From positions 144,652 through 208,651 of the forward strand of contig JARHXX010000005.1 of the NCBI GenBank assembly GCA_029269125.1: 64,000 bases of DNA, given 5' to 3'. Origin of the DNA: Kiritimatiellaeota bacterium B1221 (GTDB lineage Bacteria; Verrucomicrobiota; Kiritimatiellia; SS1-B-03-39; UBA6053). Shown one piece after another: positions 41,620 to 49,911 of the stretch. A program made the position numbers and the translations under genes. How positions within the stretch are numbered: the stretch's first letter is position 1; the number at the start of each line of letters is the position of its first letter. The notes below the pieces were generated by a model. The model was not told the DNA's origin and ran no database searches. It saw only the letters and a list, made by a program, of their open reading frames with translations.

Positions 41620-42339
41620 TTATTTTTTAAATTCGATGAAGTGGGTGTGGTCGATGATTCTGCCAATGATGGATTCAACTAACGCTATTCGTTGAGGGCT
41701 CGGATTTTCGCCTTCCAAGGTGTTCACCAGCTCCTGACCGCTTGCCTGAGTGGTGATGATCAATGGACGGCAATTCTGTTCCGCGTGGTCAAACAGGTCA
41801 AAGAAGTTGCGTAGGACTGCATCGGTGAACGTTGCCTTGTCCAGATCGTCTATGATGACCCCGTCATAGTAGAACTTGCCTGCATAGGGGTCGTCCGGGT
41901 CGTCGTCTTCGTGATAGTCAGGATTCTCAAAGGCAGTCGATTCAAGCGCCAATGGTTTTCCCTTTGCAGAGGCGACAGTCTTCGCAAAATCGACAGCCCT
42001 TACGAATTTGAAAAAGTCACCGGATTCTAAAACATAGCCTGTTTCATCTGTGGCAATCCCTGCCAGACATGCGGCACGGGTTTTCCCGGTCCTGCTCGGG
42101 CCATGAAGCACCAGCCACCTTTTCCTGTATGGGTCACGTATCCAGTCGCAAACCTGAGTCAGGGCCTCGGGGTCTGCCACCTTGGACAGATCAATCGGGT
42201 GTAGGTGGGAAACTGGATACCTGCACCTGCGTTCGCTATCAGGTTCGGAAATGTCGGGCTTGTATTCTACGCCGTCCATCGCCGGCAACTTGAGGATTGA
42301 GTCGAGATAGTTTTTAAATTCGGGGTCGTATTTTTTCAT
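41620..42339 (-). CDS. DnaC/IstB-like AAA+ ATPase
   Basis: 239 residues from the ATG at 42339 that overlaps the previous stop by 4 bp. Walker A RWLVLHGPSRTGKT near residue 85, Walker B YYDGVIIDDLDKA near 168, sensor-1 type RPLIITTQAS. Layout and length fit helicase loaders such as DnaC or phage DnaC-like proteins. It probably loads the host DnaB helicase at the element's origin, together with the initiator-like protein encoded before it. Confidence 0.82.
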   Translation of the reverse strand: MKKYDPEFKNYLDSILKLPAMDGVEYKPDISEPDSERRCRYPVSHLHPIDLSKVADPEALTQVCDWIRDPYRKRWLVLHGPSRTGKTRAACLAGIATDETGYVLESGDFFKFVRAVDFAKTVASAKGKPLALESTAFENPDYHEDDDPDDPYAGKFYYDGVIIDDLDKATFTDAVLRNFFDLFDHAEQNCRPLIITTQASGQELVNTLEGENPSPQRIALVESIIGRIIDHTHFIEFKK

Positions 42340-43031
42340 GACCATTTCTCCAGGCCGGGATAGTGGCCGCGTAGTTTCGGGGTGTTGGAATTCTTTTTCT
42401 GTCCTGAAGAAGCACTGGACTTTCGCGGGGGCCCGTTAGGGTCAGCCCCCGGCGAAAAGTCCGAAGTGCTTTCTTCTTTATTAACTAAGAGCTCTCTCCC
42501 TTTAGGGAGAGCTCTTGTTATAGTCTCCGCCATCGAATGCCCGTTAGGTTTGGCTGACGGTTTTCCGTCCGTCATTTCAGCAGGTCGGTGCTTCATTTGG
42601 CTGACGGATACGGAAGGGAAAACAGTGAAAGTTGTTGGCTCTTGGTGACCTGTTTTTTTATTGCGCTTCGAGTAGGTTTTCAGCAGCCCTAACTTCTTTA
42701 ACTCGCCGATGCACCTGACCGTTGTCCGGTCGCTGGTCGCTGTTCTGTCAGCAATATGAGTTTGAGCCATTGTGAATTTATGAGAGTGAACACGGTTTGC
42801 TTCAGACAGCAGGACGGTCCACACTCCCCAAAGTGTCGTCCAATGACGGGGATATTCGGTTCTAATGATTTTCATGTCCCGCTTCGACATCGCCACCCAT
42901 CCGCCGTTACCGGATTTCTGCTGGACAGATTCCGCTTGCGAAAAATCGGAAGTTGGTTTAAGGTTTGTTTCAACCTCTGACCCCTCGCGTGTGCCTGCCA
43001 GCTCCCGGGGGCTTTTTTCTGTGGCGGTCAT
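42336..43031 (-). CDS. Winged-helix replication-initiator-like protein
   Basis: 231 residues from ATG 43031 (4-bp overlap with the gene before); a longer frame to 43292 overlaps that gene and is rejected. Core: HWTTLWGVWTVLLSEANRVH, FTMAQTHIADRTATSDRTTV, RCIGELKKLGLLKTYSKRNK, a winged-helix pattern as in DnaD/replication organiser proteins. The C-terminus is Ser/Pro/Lys-rich and disordered. Coupled to the DnaC-type gene, as in phage and satellite replication modules. Confidence 0.75.
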   Translation of the reverse strand: MTATEKSPRELAGTREGSEVETNLKPTSDFSQAESVQQKSGNGGWVAMSKRDMKIIRTEYPRHWTTLWGVWTVLLSEANRVHSHKFTMAQTHIADRTATSDRTTVRCIGELKKLGLLKTYSKRNKKTGHQEPTTFTVFPSVSVSQMKHRPAEMTDGKPSAKPNGHSMAETITRALPKGRELLVNKEESTSDFSPGADPNGPPRKSSASSGQKKNSNTPKLRGHYPGLEKWS

Positions 43032-43258
43032 GCGTCCCGATCCTTTTGAACCAACCGGAACCAAATTGAATTGCCTTCCGCATCGGTGCAGGTGAACCCC
43101 ATAAAGCAGCCCTCGGAACCCGTCCACCATTTGGGGGAGCTCCAGCCCTTGGCCTTGGCGGCTTCCCGGGCTGCCAGCATCGGCCTTGTGCCGGATACCG
43201 TCATGATCTCGGGCCCGTCCTGGATGTGGACGGCGTACTCTACATTTTGACGCTTCAT
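43028..43258 (-). CDS. 76-residue protein of the element
   Basis: Small alpha/beta protein (VEYAVHIQDGPEIMTVSGTR; EGCFMGFTCTDAEGNSIWFR). 4-bp overlaps with genes on both sides prove it is translated. Function unknown. Confidence 0.7.
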   Translation of the reverse strand: MKRQNVEYAVHIQDGPEIMTVSGTRPMLAAREAAKAKGWSSPKWWTGSEGCFMGFTCTDAEGNSIWFRLVQKDRDA

Positions 43259-43467
43259 GCCCGGGCCTCTTCATACCTTTCGGCCTCCGCATCGATGAAA
43301 GCCTGAAGGTCCGTGACCTTTACGAGAACGAGCCGAGGCGTCAGGCGCTTGACGGGGAGACGTCCGGAAGACATCCAGTTCTGCGCGGTGCGATTTGAAA
43401 CATTGGCCGCCGTGGCGATTCCACGGGCACCTTTTAAATATATCTCAGGGTTTGCATTTGTAGGCAT
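43255..43467 (-). CDS. Excisionase/AlpA-like helix-turn-helix protein
   Basis: 70 residues. LKGARGIATAANVSNRTAQN and WMSSGRLPVKRLTPRLVLV form the MerR-type HTH-wing of excisionases. GGAGAAATC precedes the start. Head of a four-gene chain with 4-bp overlaps (43467 to 41620). A direct role in excision or in switching on replication is likely. Confidence 0.75.
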   Translation of the reverse strand: MPTNANPEIYLKGARGIATAANVSNRTAQNWMSSGRLPVKRLTPRLVLVKVTDLQAFIDAEAERYEEARA

Positions 43468-43580
43468 TGATTTCTCCAGTTGTTTGTAACTGGATCAACG
43501 CATACACGTCTTGCGCTTCCCTGCCTATTTATAGCCGTATGCAGTAATTTACGGAAAAACGAAAATAACTTTTCAGGGCA

Positions 43581-44255
43581 TCATGCAGTTAAAAAACTGC
43601 GGTGATTCTCCATCCAAACCGCTCTTTTTTCGGGCGTATCTCCCAAGCATGAAACAGGATATTCATTCCTGTCAAATGGCAAATGTTCATCGGTCGTTTG
43701 GCACGGTTCTGGTATTCCGCAATCACGCAAAATGGCATGAAGAAACAATTGAAAAGGGCTTCGTTGCTTAGGGTTCATCTCTGAGAAGTTTTCCCCAATG
43801 TCTGTGAATCCATAGGCCGCGTATAGGTATGATGCGTCAAATACAAAGTGCTTTCTGAGGCTCGCGTCATAACGCTGCGTGGGTTCATCTTTTAAAGCCC
43901 AAAATGTGGCCGATTTCAGATTCTCAATATCGTTTCTAATTTTGTCACCCAGTTCCTCAGGAATTATACTTCTTGGTCCTATGGTCATGATATTGAGCTC
44001 ACTCAACCGCCCCCCAATTTCAAGAAGTTCTTTGTCGTCCTCAGTCAGGGCGTTTAATGCCTTAGACAGGGCATTGATCCGTCTTTTCTGAGTGACCTTC
44101 ATTTTCCCGCGTTCAACAGGGTCCGCGGCTTGGGCCATCCTTCTGACACAATCCTTCACAACCGCTTTTACATCGTTCTGGATCCGCTCCAATTCAGCCG
44201 GGGGAACAATAGGATCAGGGGTGTACTCTTTCAGAAACTTTTCCAATTCTTTCAC
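43581..44255 (-). CDS. Unknown protein coupled to the integrase
   Basis: 224 residues, helical N-terminal half (IQNDVKAVVKDCVRRMAQAA), and a middle block SLRKHFVFDASYLYAAYGFT. Overlaps the integrase stop by 4 bp, so it is made from the same message. No family recognised; possibly a recombination partner. Confidence 0.7.
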   Translation of the reverse strand: MKELEKFLKEYTPDPIVPPAELERIQNDVKAVVKDCVRRMAQAADPVERGKMKVTQKRRINALSKALNALTEDDKELLEIGGRLSELNIMTIGPRSIIPEELGDKIRNDIENLKSATFWALKDEPTQRYDASLRKHFVFDASYLYAAYGFTDIGENFSEMNPKQRSPFQLFLHAILRDCGIPEPCQTTDEHLPFDRNEYPVSCLGDTPEKRAVWMENHRSFLTA

Positions 44256-45472
44256 GCGCCTACCTCCATCTGAATGACGGTGCCACTCTTGGCCGGGGTG
44301 GGTTTGATATTAAAGAATGCCTTGGCTTGTTCCGGTGTCGCTCGGCCTTTGTAGTGAGCTTGAAAAACACTTAATCCGCCAGTGTGCCCCATCCACCCTG
44401 CGGCCTTGTGCAGCCCGTGAAGCTCTCCCGCATAGGTGCCAAAGGAATGGCGCGCACCGTCATGCGGCCAGTGATCCAGACCCGCCGCTTTCAGTGCGAC
44501 TGATCGAGCTTCCCTAAAACGTGAGTCGCTCGGTGAAATCCGGCCTTTGCCGGGGTAACGTTTCAGCCAGGCAGCCAGATTTTCAAAAATAGGGACATCC
44601 CGCCAGTCCCCAGTTTTTGCGGTGTGGGCGTGAACATAGATTTTTCCTTTGTCCAGTCGGATGCTTTCCCATGTAAGGGGATTGTCTGGCCTTGTGAGCT
44701 CCGCGGGTCGAATACCTGCAAAATTCATCAAAGCAAAAGTGACGGCGTAACGCGGCGGGTATTTTTCCTCTAACTTTCGGAGCATTATTTCTACAATTTC
44801 CGGTGTCAGAATCTCCGCCGGTGATCCTCCCTTTTTTTTCTTCTGTTTGATCGTGCATACGGTGTTTTTAAACTCCGGAAGGATCCCTTCTGCAAAATTT
44901 AGAACGCTTTGAAGTTCCGCTTTCCGGTTTACCTGAGTACGCGGTGCCAGGTGGGCAAAGCTCTTTGCCCATGTGTCGATATCCGCTTGGGTGATTTCGC
45001 GGACATCTCTTTCCCCATGAAGGGTAAGAAACGCGGTCAGGCGTTTTCGTTTGTTTCGGATCGATTCAGGCCTTGCCGGTGTCCCTCCGTCACTGGGTGT
45101 CTTCATTTCGGTTTCGTAGCGGGTCAGACACTCTTCCACAGTCAAGCGGTCGTCAGTGGCAGGGTGATGCTTCAAGAAAAAGTCGACGGCATTACAAAGG
45201 CTCTCCTTTCGTCCACCTGTGCGCAACTTGTGTATGGCATCGGCTGCGTCCATCAACTGAGGCCGGTTTAACGTGAATGCATCTTTGCCCTGATCGCCTC
45301 TCCGGGAAGTTTCTTTGTCGATCCAGGACTTGGCCTTGCTTATTTTATCGAAAGATGCACGGCGCCGCTTATTGTCGCGGTTAATTTCGGCCACCCACCG
45401 TCCGGCTGTGGTCTTGCGGATAATTCCGCCGTTGTGCCTCTTGTGGGCATTTGCTATGTACTCGGTTGGCAT
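44252..45472 (-). CDS. int: Tyrosine recombinase (integrase)
   Basis: 406 residues. N-terminal arm-type region, core-binding SAM-like domain (about 140-220), and catalytic domain with the first Arg in FAGIRPAELTR (near 255), GARHSFGTYAG (near 342, the His/Arg pair), WMGHTGG and the tyrosine in QAHYKG (near 373). It inserts and excises the element at the tmRNA 3' end. 122 bp from attR, the usual position for elements of this type. Confidence 0.93.
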   Translation of the reverse strand: MPTEYIANAHKRHNGGIIRKTTAGRWVAEINRDNKRRRASFDKISKAKSWIDKETSRRGDQGKDAFTLNRPQLMDAADAIHKLRTGGRKESLCNAVDFFLKHHPATDDRLTVEECLTRYETEMKTPSDGGTPARPESIRNKRKRLTAFLTLHGERDVREITQADIDTWAKSFAHLAPRTQVNRKAELQSVLNFAEGILPEFKNTVCTIKQKKKKGGSPAEILTPEIVEIMLRKLEEKYPPRYAVTFALMNFAGIRPAELTRPDNPLTWESIRLDKGKIYVHAHTAKTGDWRDVPIFENLAAWLKRYPGKGRISPSDSRFREARSVALKAAGLDHWPHDGARHSFGTYAGELHGLHKAAGWMGHTGGLSVFQAHYKGRATPEQAKAFFNIKPTPAKSGTVIQMEVGA

Positions 45473-45515
45473 GGTGCGCCTCTTTGTTTAGGTGGTGCGT
45501 TTTCTTGCGTAATCT

Positions 45516-45532
45516 GTACACCTCCGTACACC
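45516..45532. repeat. Arm-type direct repeats near attR
   Basis: GTACACC at 45516-45522 and again at 45526-45532, 10-bp period, matching the pair near attL. Located between the integrase gene and the attachment site. Confidence 0.65.
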
Positions 45533-45593
45533 TGACTTGCAAGATAAAAAATATTATCCTTTGTTTATGGTGTTAAAACGCATGCCTAAAGGT

Positions 45594-45620
45594 GGGTTCG
45601 ATTCCCCCCGCCTCCACCAT
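45594..45620 (+). repeat. attR: right copy of the 27-bp attachment repeat
   Basis: Exact repeat of 33071-33097. It holds only the T-arm and acceptor end of tmRNA and no functional RNA body. Confidence 0.93.
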
Positions 45621-45683
45621 TCGACTCGCTCGGCTTGCTCATGACTTTCGGTCATAGTAAGTGGGGTGAGTCGAATGGTTTTA
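45616..45683 (+). terminator. Original tmRNA terminator, displaced by integration
   Basis: CCATTCGACTC (45616-45626) pairs exactly with GAGTCGAATGG (45669-45679), followed by TTTTA. An inner hairpin ATGAC-TTTCG-GTCAT adds to it. In the uninterrupted chromosome it would lie immediately after the tmRNA CCA end. Confidence 0.7.
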
Positions 45684-46105
45684 TGATGTGACTCGATGGA
45701 CTGATTGCGGAGTGGGGCGAACCTTCGTTCCCGCTCCATATACCTAAGCAAATTAGAATTCTTATTTCCGTTTTTACTTCACAACTGAATGCATGGGGGG
45801 AGTTCCATCTTCTCAAAGATGGAATTGGAACTTGTCATGGGGAGGACAGCCCCGGCCTTGATTCGCGCATACTATTGCATCAACCCGTACGAGGCACAAC
45901 ATTCCTCCGTCAAAATCGCCCCGTCACATTGCTTTGTTCAAAAGCAGATCCGCAGAACTTTTGACCATGCCCGAGGGAGTGTCTGGGGCAGATTTCAGTT
46001 TTGTCGAAAGAAGTATGCTTATAATAGCAAGCTGTTCGATGATCCGAAGGTTTCATTCCCCCGCGGAGCAAGCGGTTGTATTTGCAAAAATTTCAGTGAG
46101 AATGC
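45684..46105. other. Gene-free stretch after the element
   Basis: No reading frame here has credible composition; one plus-strand frame (45789-46298) runs into the convergent gene and is rejected. A hairpin TTCCATCTT-CTCA-AAGATGGAA at about 45803-45824 is the only structure seen. May contain old gene debris. Confidence 0.4.
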
Positions 46106-46807
46106 TCAGGGATTTTTCATGACTTCCTGCAGATACTTTTCTTTAATTTTTAAATTTTGTTCCAAGTTTTCCAATAAGGTTTTTCGACGGTTTTGGCGGC
46201 GGTTTTCTCTGATCCATTTTTCCTGGGCGGCGGTGATTTTCTGGAGTTCGGATCGAAGTTTGGTTTTGGAAAAGGTTTCGTTGTTGTATTTGTTTTGAAT
46301 GCCGCTTTTCCAGCTTTGGATGCGCCCTTTTTCTTTGGACAATGCGCGGTCCATTTGTTGAATTTCCTTGCGCAACCGTTTTATTTGATCCTCCTGTTCT
46401 GCAATGAGCGACTGCATGGCCGGAATACTCAACAGGGGTTGGGGTCCGGTCGGTTGCGGGGTTGCGTTGGGTTCGATGGTGGGAACCGGGGTGGGGGGAA
46501 TCGGGGTGACTTCTGGGACCTCTGGGGGTTCCGGAGTGGGGGTGGGGAGTGACTTTTCGTATTCGGCTTCGATTTCTTTCCGCAACTCTTCTGCTAATTC
46601 GGCTTTTAATTTTTCCCGTTGGGCGGCTTCCTTCGCGGCGAGGTCTACCGGTAATTCCGGCGTGGGGGTGGGTGTGGGCGTCACATCTTCTACGGGATGG
46701 GGCGGTGGATCTAACGCCTCTTCCGGGACTTTTTTTGGGGGGCGGGACTCAAAAATATAAGTGAGTATTCCCGTGACCAGGAGAATGAAGATGAGCACAT
46801 TCTTCAT
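46106..46807 (-). CDS. Membrane-anchored Pro/Thr-rich coiled-coil protein
   Basis: 233 residues from ATG 46807. A single N-terminal helix (VLIFILLVTGILTYIFES), then a Pro/Thr/Glu linker with TPTPTPEL-type repeats, a helix AAQREKLKAELAEELRKEIE, a second Pro-rich stretch and a C-terminal coiled coil (LIAEQEDQIKRLRKEIQQMD). Probably spans the envelope from the inner membrane. Follows the tiny lipoprotein gene by 10 bp. Unknown family. Confidence 0.7.
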   Translation of the reverse strand: MKNVLIFILLVTGILTYIFESRPPKKVPEEALDPPPHPVEDVTPTPTPTPELPVDLAAKEAAQREKLKAELAEELRKEIEAEYEKSLPTPTPEPPEVPEVTPIPPTPVPTIEPNATPQPTGPQPLLSIPAMQSLIAEQEDQIKRLRKEIQQMDRALSKEKGRIQSWKSGIQNKYNNETFSKTKLRSELQKITAAQEKWIRENRRQNRRKTLLENLEQNLKIKEKYLQEVMKNP

Positions 46808-46817
46808 GAAGTGCCTG

Positions 46818-46955
46818 TTATCCCGGAAGGTTTGCCTGCTGGGTGGATGGCGGTGCGACTCCTCCCCGATAATACATCTTTTGCATATTCTTAGGCTGAT
46901 TGCTTTTGCAGGCGCTGAGGAGCAAGAGGGTAAGGGCAATGAAGAAGATTTTCAT
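46818..46955 (-). CDS. Tiny lipoprotein (45 residues)
   Basis: Below usual gene-size cut-offs. MKIFFIALTLLLLSACKSNQ is a signal peptide with lipobox LSAC; only 30 residues follow the Cys, ending TQQANLPG. The adjacent coiled-coil gene in the same direction supports it. Function unknown. Confidence 0.6.
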   Translation of the reverse strand: MKIFFIALTLLLLSACKSNQPKNMQKMYYRGGVAPPSTQQANLPG

Positions 46956-47050
46956 ACGGACATCATAGCGGTGTTTTTCCGGGGATCAAGCATAGGATGC
47001 ATGGTAGCCTTAGGCTTGCAAGCTGCGAACTCCGGGGCTAAGGAGGGCGC

Positions 47051-48460
47051 ATGAAATTTGAAATTTACGATACCTTGTCCAGACAGAATCAGCCGGTGGA
47101 AGCCGCAAACGGGAAAACGTTAGGTTTTTATTGCTGTGGCCCCACGGTGTATGCGGCGGCGCACATTGGAAATTTCCGTACCTTTGTGGTGCAGGATGTG
47201 TTTCGCCGGGTGGCGGAGTTGTCGGGCGTAAAAGTCAAGCATGTGCGGAATATCACCAATGTGGACGACAAAACCATTCGGGTCTCCATGGAGCAGGGAC
47301 GGAAACTGGAAGATTTCACCAAGGAGTGGACCGGGAAATTTCATGAGGATTGTGCGGCCCTGAATTTGTTGTCGCCCATGGTGGAACCGGGGGCGGTGGA
47401 GCACATTCAGGAGCAGATCGATTTGATTGCTTCGTTGGTGGACAAGGGCGTGGCGTACCAGGCCAAAGACGGTTCGGTTTTTTTCCGTATTGAGGCCTTT
47501 CCGGAGTACGGGCGGCTTTCGGGCGTGAAAGACCGTGAATTGACCACCGACACCTCCGCGCAGGCGGATGATGAATATGGCCGCGATTCCATGGCGGATT
47601 TTGCGTTGTGGAAAACGGCGAAGCCGGAGGATGGCGACAATGTGTGGGACAGTCCCTGGGGCAAAGGGCGTCCGGGCTGGCATTTGGAATGTTCGGCGAT
47701 GAGTATGAAATATTTGGGACCGTCCTTTGATGTGCATTCCGGGGGGATCGATCTGGCCTTTCCGCATCATGAAAATGAAATTGCCCAGAGTGAAGCCTGC
47801 ACGGGTCAGACCTTTTCCCGTTTGTGGTTCCATGTGGTGCATCTGATGGTGGACGGCAAAAAGATGAGCAAGAGCCTGGGGAATATGTACACCCTCGCGG
47901 ATTTGGAGGCGAAGGGGTTTCAGGCGCCTGAAGTTCGTTATGGCCTGATCGCAGGGCACTACCGCAAGCATTTGAATTTTACGGTGGATGCGCTGGCAGC
48001 TCATCGCAGCAATCTGGAGCGTCTGGCGCGGTTGTCGGATCTGGTGAATGAACAGAGTGGACATAAGCCGCGCAAGTATCAGGAGCTGTGCAAAGTGTCA
48101 CCGGAAGCGGATGGCCTGGGACGGTTTGCGCCCGCCTTTGCATCGCTGTTGGACAATTTGAATGTACCGAAAGCTCTGGGCGAAGTGTTCCGGGTTGCGG
48201 GACAAATTGAAAAAGATCCGGCGTCAGTGAGCAGGGAAGATGCCAGGGGGCTGGAACGGGTGGTGCAAGCGTTGGGATTAATCCTTCCAGAAACGGAAGC
48301 TGTCGAGGTGCCGGAAGAGGTGGTGGCTTTGGCTGAAGAGCGTCTGAAAGCGAAAGCGGACAAGAACTGGGCCGCGTCCGATCGCTTGCGGGATGAGATC
48401 TCTGCGAAAGGCTGGGCGGTGAAAGACGTTGCAGGTGGCTACGAGCTGGTGAAGGTGTAA
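47051..48460 (+). CDS. cysS: Cysteinyl-tRNA synthetase
   Basis: 469 residues, normal length. Class I motifs HIGN in YCCGPTVYAAAHIGNFRTFV and KMSKSLGN; zinc ligand CGP; GWHLECSAMS, DVHSGGIDLAFPHHENEIAQ. Charges tRNA-Cys. GGAGGGCGC precedes the start. Ends at a strong hairpin. Confidence 0.97.
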   Translation: MKFEIYDTLSRQNQPVEAANGKTLGFYCCGPTVYAAAHIGNFRTFVVQDVFRRVAELSGVKVKHVRNITNVDDKTIRVSMEQGRKLEDFTKEWTGKFHEDCAALNLLSPMVEPGAVEHIQEQIDLIASLVDKGVAYQAKDGSVFFRIEAFPEYGRLSGVKDRELTTDTSAQADDEYGRDSMADFALWKTAKPEDGDNVWDSPWGKGRPGWHLECSAMSMKYLGPSFDVHSGGIDLAFPHHENEIAQSEACTGQTFSRLWFHVVHLMVDGKKMSKSLGNMYTLADLEAKGFQAPEVRYGLIAGHYRKHLNFTVDALAAHRSNLERLARLSDLVNEQSGHKPRKYQELCKVSPEADGLGRFAPAFASLLDNLNVPKALGEVFRVAGQIEKDPASVSREDARGLERVVQALGLILPETEAVEVPEEVVALAEERLKAKADKNWAASDRLRDEISAKGWAVKDVAGGYELVKV

Positions 48461-48483
48461 CACAGACAGGCAATGTCTGTGTT
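48459..48483 (+). terminator. Hairpin at the end of cysS
   Basis: AACACAGACA-GGCAA-TGTCTGTGTT, a perfect 10-bp stem that starts on the last base of the stop codon; only a weak pyrimidine stretch follows. The next 240 bp (48484-48723) are AT-rich without a gene. Confidence 0.6.
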
Positions 48484-48723
48484 CCTTTGCCCTGTTCAGC
48501 TCTGAATACCTTATTTTTCTTTATTTTATCCCTTTAGATAAATAAGATAAAAAACACCTCCTATGTATTGTGATTTGAATGCCCGTATGTATTGCGGGTT
48601 TAATGATTGGTATCTAATCAATCGTATTAATAAGTATCATTAAATTTAATTACATAAACTTAAGTAGTAGTATAAAAATATTGTTTGGAGCTCTTGCAAC
48701 CCTCACAGACAGGAAGGTGTGCG

Positions 48724-49068
48724 TTACGCTTTCTTAACAAACTCCGACTTTAATTGCATGGCGCCGAAGACATCGATACGGCAGTCGATGTTGTGGTCTT
48801 CGCCGGGTTTGATGCGGATTTTTTTGACTTTAGTGCCTTTTTTAAGGTCGTGTGCGGAGCCTTTTACTTTGAGTCCCTGGGTGAGGACCACATCATCTCC
48901 GTTCTGCAGTTCATTGCCGTTGGCGTCTAAGACTTTGGTTTCCTCGGAAGTGTTTTCCGTTTCAGATCCGGGGATCCATTCGTGTCCGCAGTCCGGGCAG
49001 GCGAGCAGGTTTCCGTCTTCGTAGGCGTATTCGGAATTACAGGCGGGGCAGGGAGGGATTGTACTCAT
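48724..49068 (-). CDS. phnA: PhnA/YjdM-family zinc-ribbon protein
   Basis: 114 residues from ATG 49068 (MSTIPPCPACNSEYAYED). Zinc ribbon CPACNSEYAYEDGNLLACPD with a second CxxC, then the C-terminal KOW-like PhnA domain (NGDDVVLTQGLKVKGSAHDL). Named after the phosphonate locus but its own role is unclear in the family. Length matches E. coli YjdM (111). Confidence 0.9.
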   Translation of the reverse strand: MSTIPPCPACNSEYAYEDGNLLACPDCGHEWIPGSETENTSEETKVLDANGNELQNGDDVVLTQGLKVKGSAHDLKKGTKVKKIRIKPGEDHNIDCRIDVFGAMQLKSEFVKKA

Positions 49069-49221
49069 GATTTTGACCGGGTTTGATTGAATGTGCATTG
49101 CCTCTACTCCATTTAGGCGGCAGGCACGATACATTTTAAAAAAATATTCAAGCGGGGGAAACAATAAATGTGATACGCTTGCGTTAGATCAATTAACGAT
49201 TCATTTTAACCCGGGTGTCTT

Positions 49222-49818
49222 ATGAAAACATTTTATCTTCTTTCTCTTTTCCTGTTTAGTTTCTCCGGACTGCTTCGGGCGCAACCCGCGGCATTTGATA
49301 TTTCGGGTACGATTAAAACCGTTGAAAAGAAAGACGGCCGCGAAATGAATATGCCACGGGGTGGCGTGGAAATCGAAGAGGATTCAAAAGTATTGCAGAT
49401 CCATTTACGCCGAACCAATCCGACGGTGAGTGGTGAGGTGACGGTTTATTGGATGGTGATGATCAAAGATGCCCGTGGAAATCTCCGTCCGATTACCAAA
49501 GGCAAGCAAAGTATTGTGGTGGATGTGGGAATTCCGACTTCCTTGGAAAGTGATGCGTTTAGTATTAAAACCGCAAATTATGACTTCGGGGGACGGAACG
49601 ACGGGAAGGTGGAACAGGAGGTGGAAGGGTATGCGGTGATTATTCAGAATGCGGAGGGGGATGAAGTGGGAGCGAAGTTTCAACCCAAATCGATGGAGGA
49701 CAAAGTGAGGGAGAAGATTGTGGATGCGGTTCCGGCAGGGGAAGAGGATCTGCCGAATAACGGACGCGATCCGCAAAACCGTCCGAATCAAAACCGACGG
49801 AATCGAATGAAATTCTGA
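49222..49818 (+). CDS. Secreted protein of unknown function
   Basis: 198 residues with signal peptide (FYLLSLFLFSFSGLLRAQ). Beta-rich middle (VTVYWMVMIKDARGNLRPIT) and a disordered Asn/Arg/Pro tail (NNGRDPQNRPNQNRRNRMKF). Similar immunoglobulin-like small secreted proteins are common in PVC genomes. Ends before a clear terminator. Confidence 0.65.
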   Translation: MKTFYLLSLFLFSFSGLLRAQPAAFDISGTIKTVEKKDGREMNMPRGGVEIEEDSKVLQIHLRRTNPTVSGEVTVYWMVMIKDARGNLRPITKGKQSIVVDVGIPTSLESDAFSIKTANYDFGGRNDGKVEQEVEGYAVIIQNAEGDEVGAKFQPKSMEDKVREKIVDAVPAGEEDLPNNGRDPQNRPNQNRRNRMKF

Positions 49819-49843
49819 GGTTTTATTGAGCCGTGAATATGAA

Positions 49844-49871
49844 AAAACCCGACCGGTTGCGGTCGGGTTTT
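49844..49871. terminator. Bidirectional terminator between convergent genes
   Basis: AAAACCCGACC-GGTTGC-GGTCGGGTTTT, 11-bp stem with A/T flanks, between the secreted protein (+) and the SWIM gene (-). Confidence 0.9.
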
Positions 49872-49911
49872 GGGTGTCGGTTTCACAGATGAAACCGGTT
49901 TTGATTTAGGT

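Larger units (their letters stand above)
33071..45620. mobile_element. Integrated genetic element in ssrA (about 12.5 kb)
   Basis: Bounded by the exact 27-bp repeats and carrying a tyrosine integrase at its right end. Most genes run leftward on the minus strand: integrase, unknown, HTH, small gene, initiator-like protein, DnaC-type ATPase, four coiled-coil-type genes, an HTH protein and four small genes with possible appendage features. A decayed RepA-type ATPase locus, a further HTH, a structured RNA-like segment and two plus-strand genes fill the left third. No capsid, portal, terminase, relaxase or conjugation gene was recognised. A satellite or integrative mobilisable element relying on a helper is the most economical view. 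Confidence 0.88.

Noticed and set aside
42336..43292. Long form of the initiator-like protein starting at 43292
   Set aside because: The extension overlaps the confirmed small gene 43028-43258; an ATG at 43031 with a 4-bp overlap is a better start.
45554..45751. Minus-strand frame encoding WWRRGESNPP
   Set aside because: Same artefact at the right copy of the tmRNA end (attR).
45789..46298. Plus-strand frame of 169 codons after the element
   Set aside because: It overlaps the credible minus-strand coiled-coil gene and reads as random sequence without a ribosome site.
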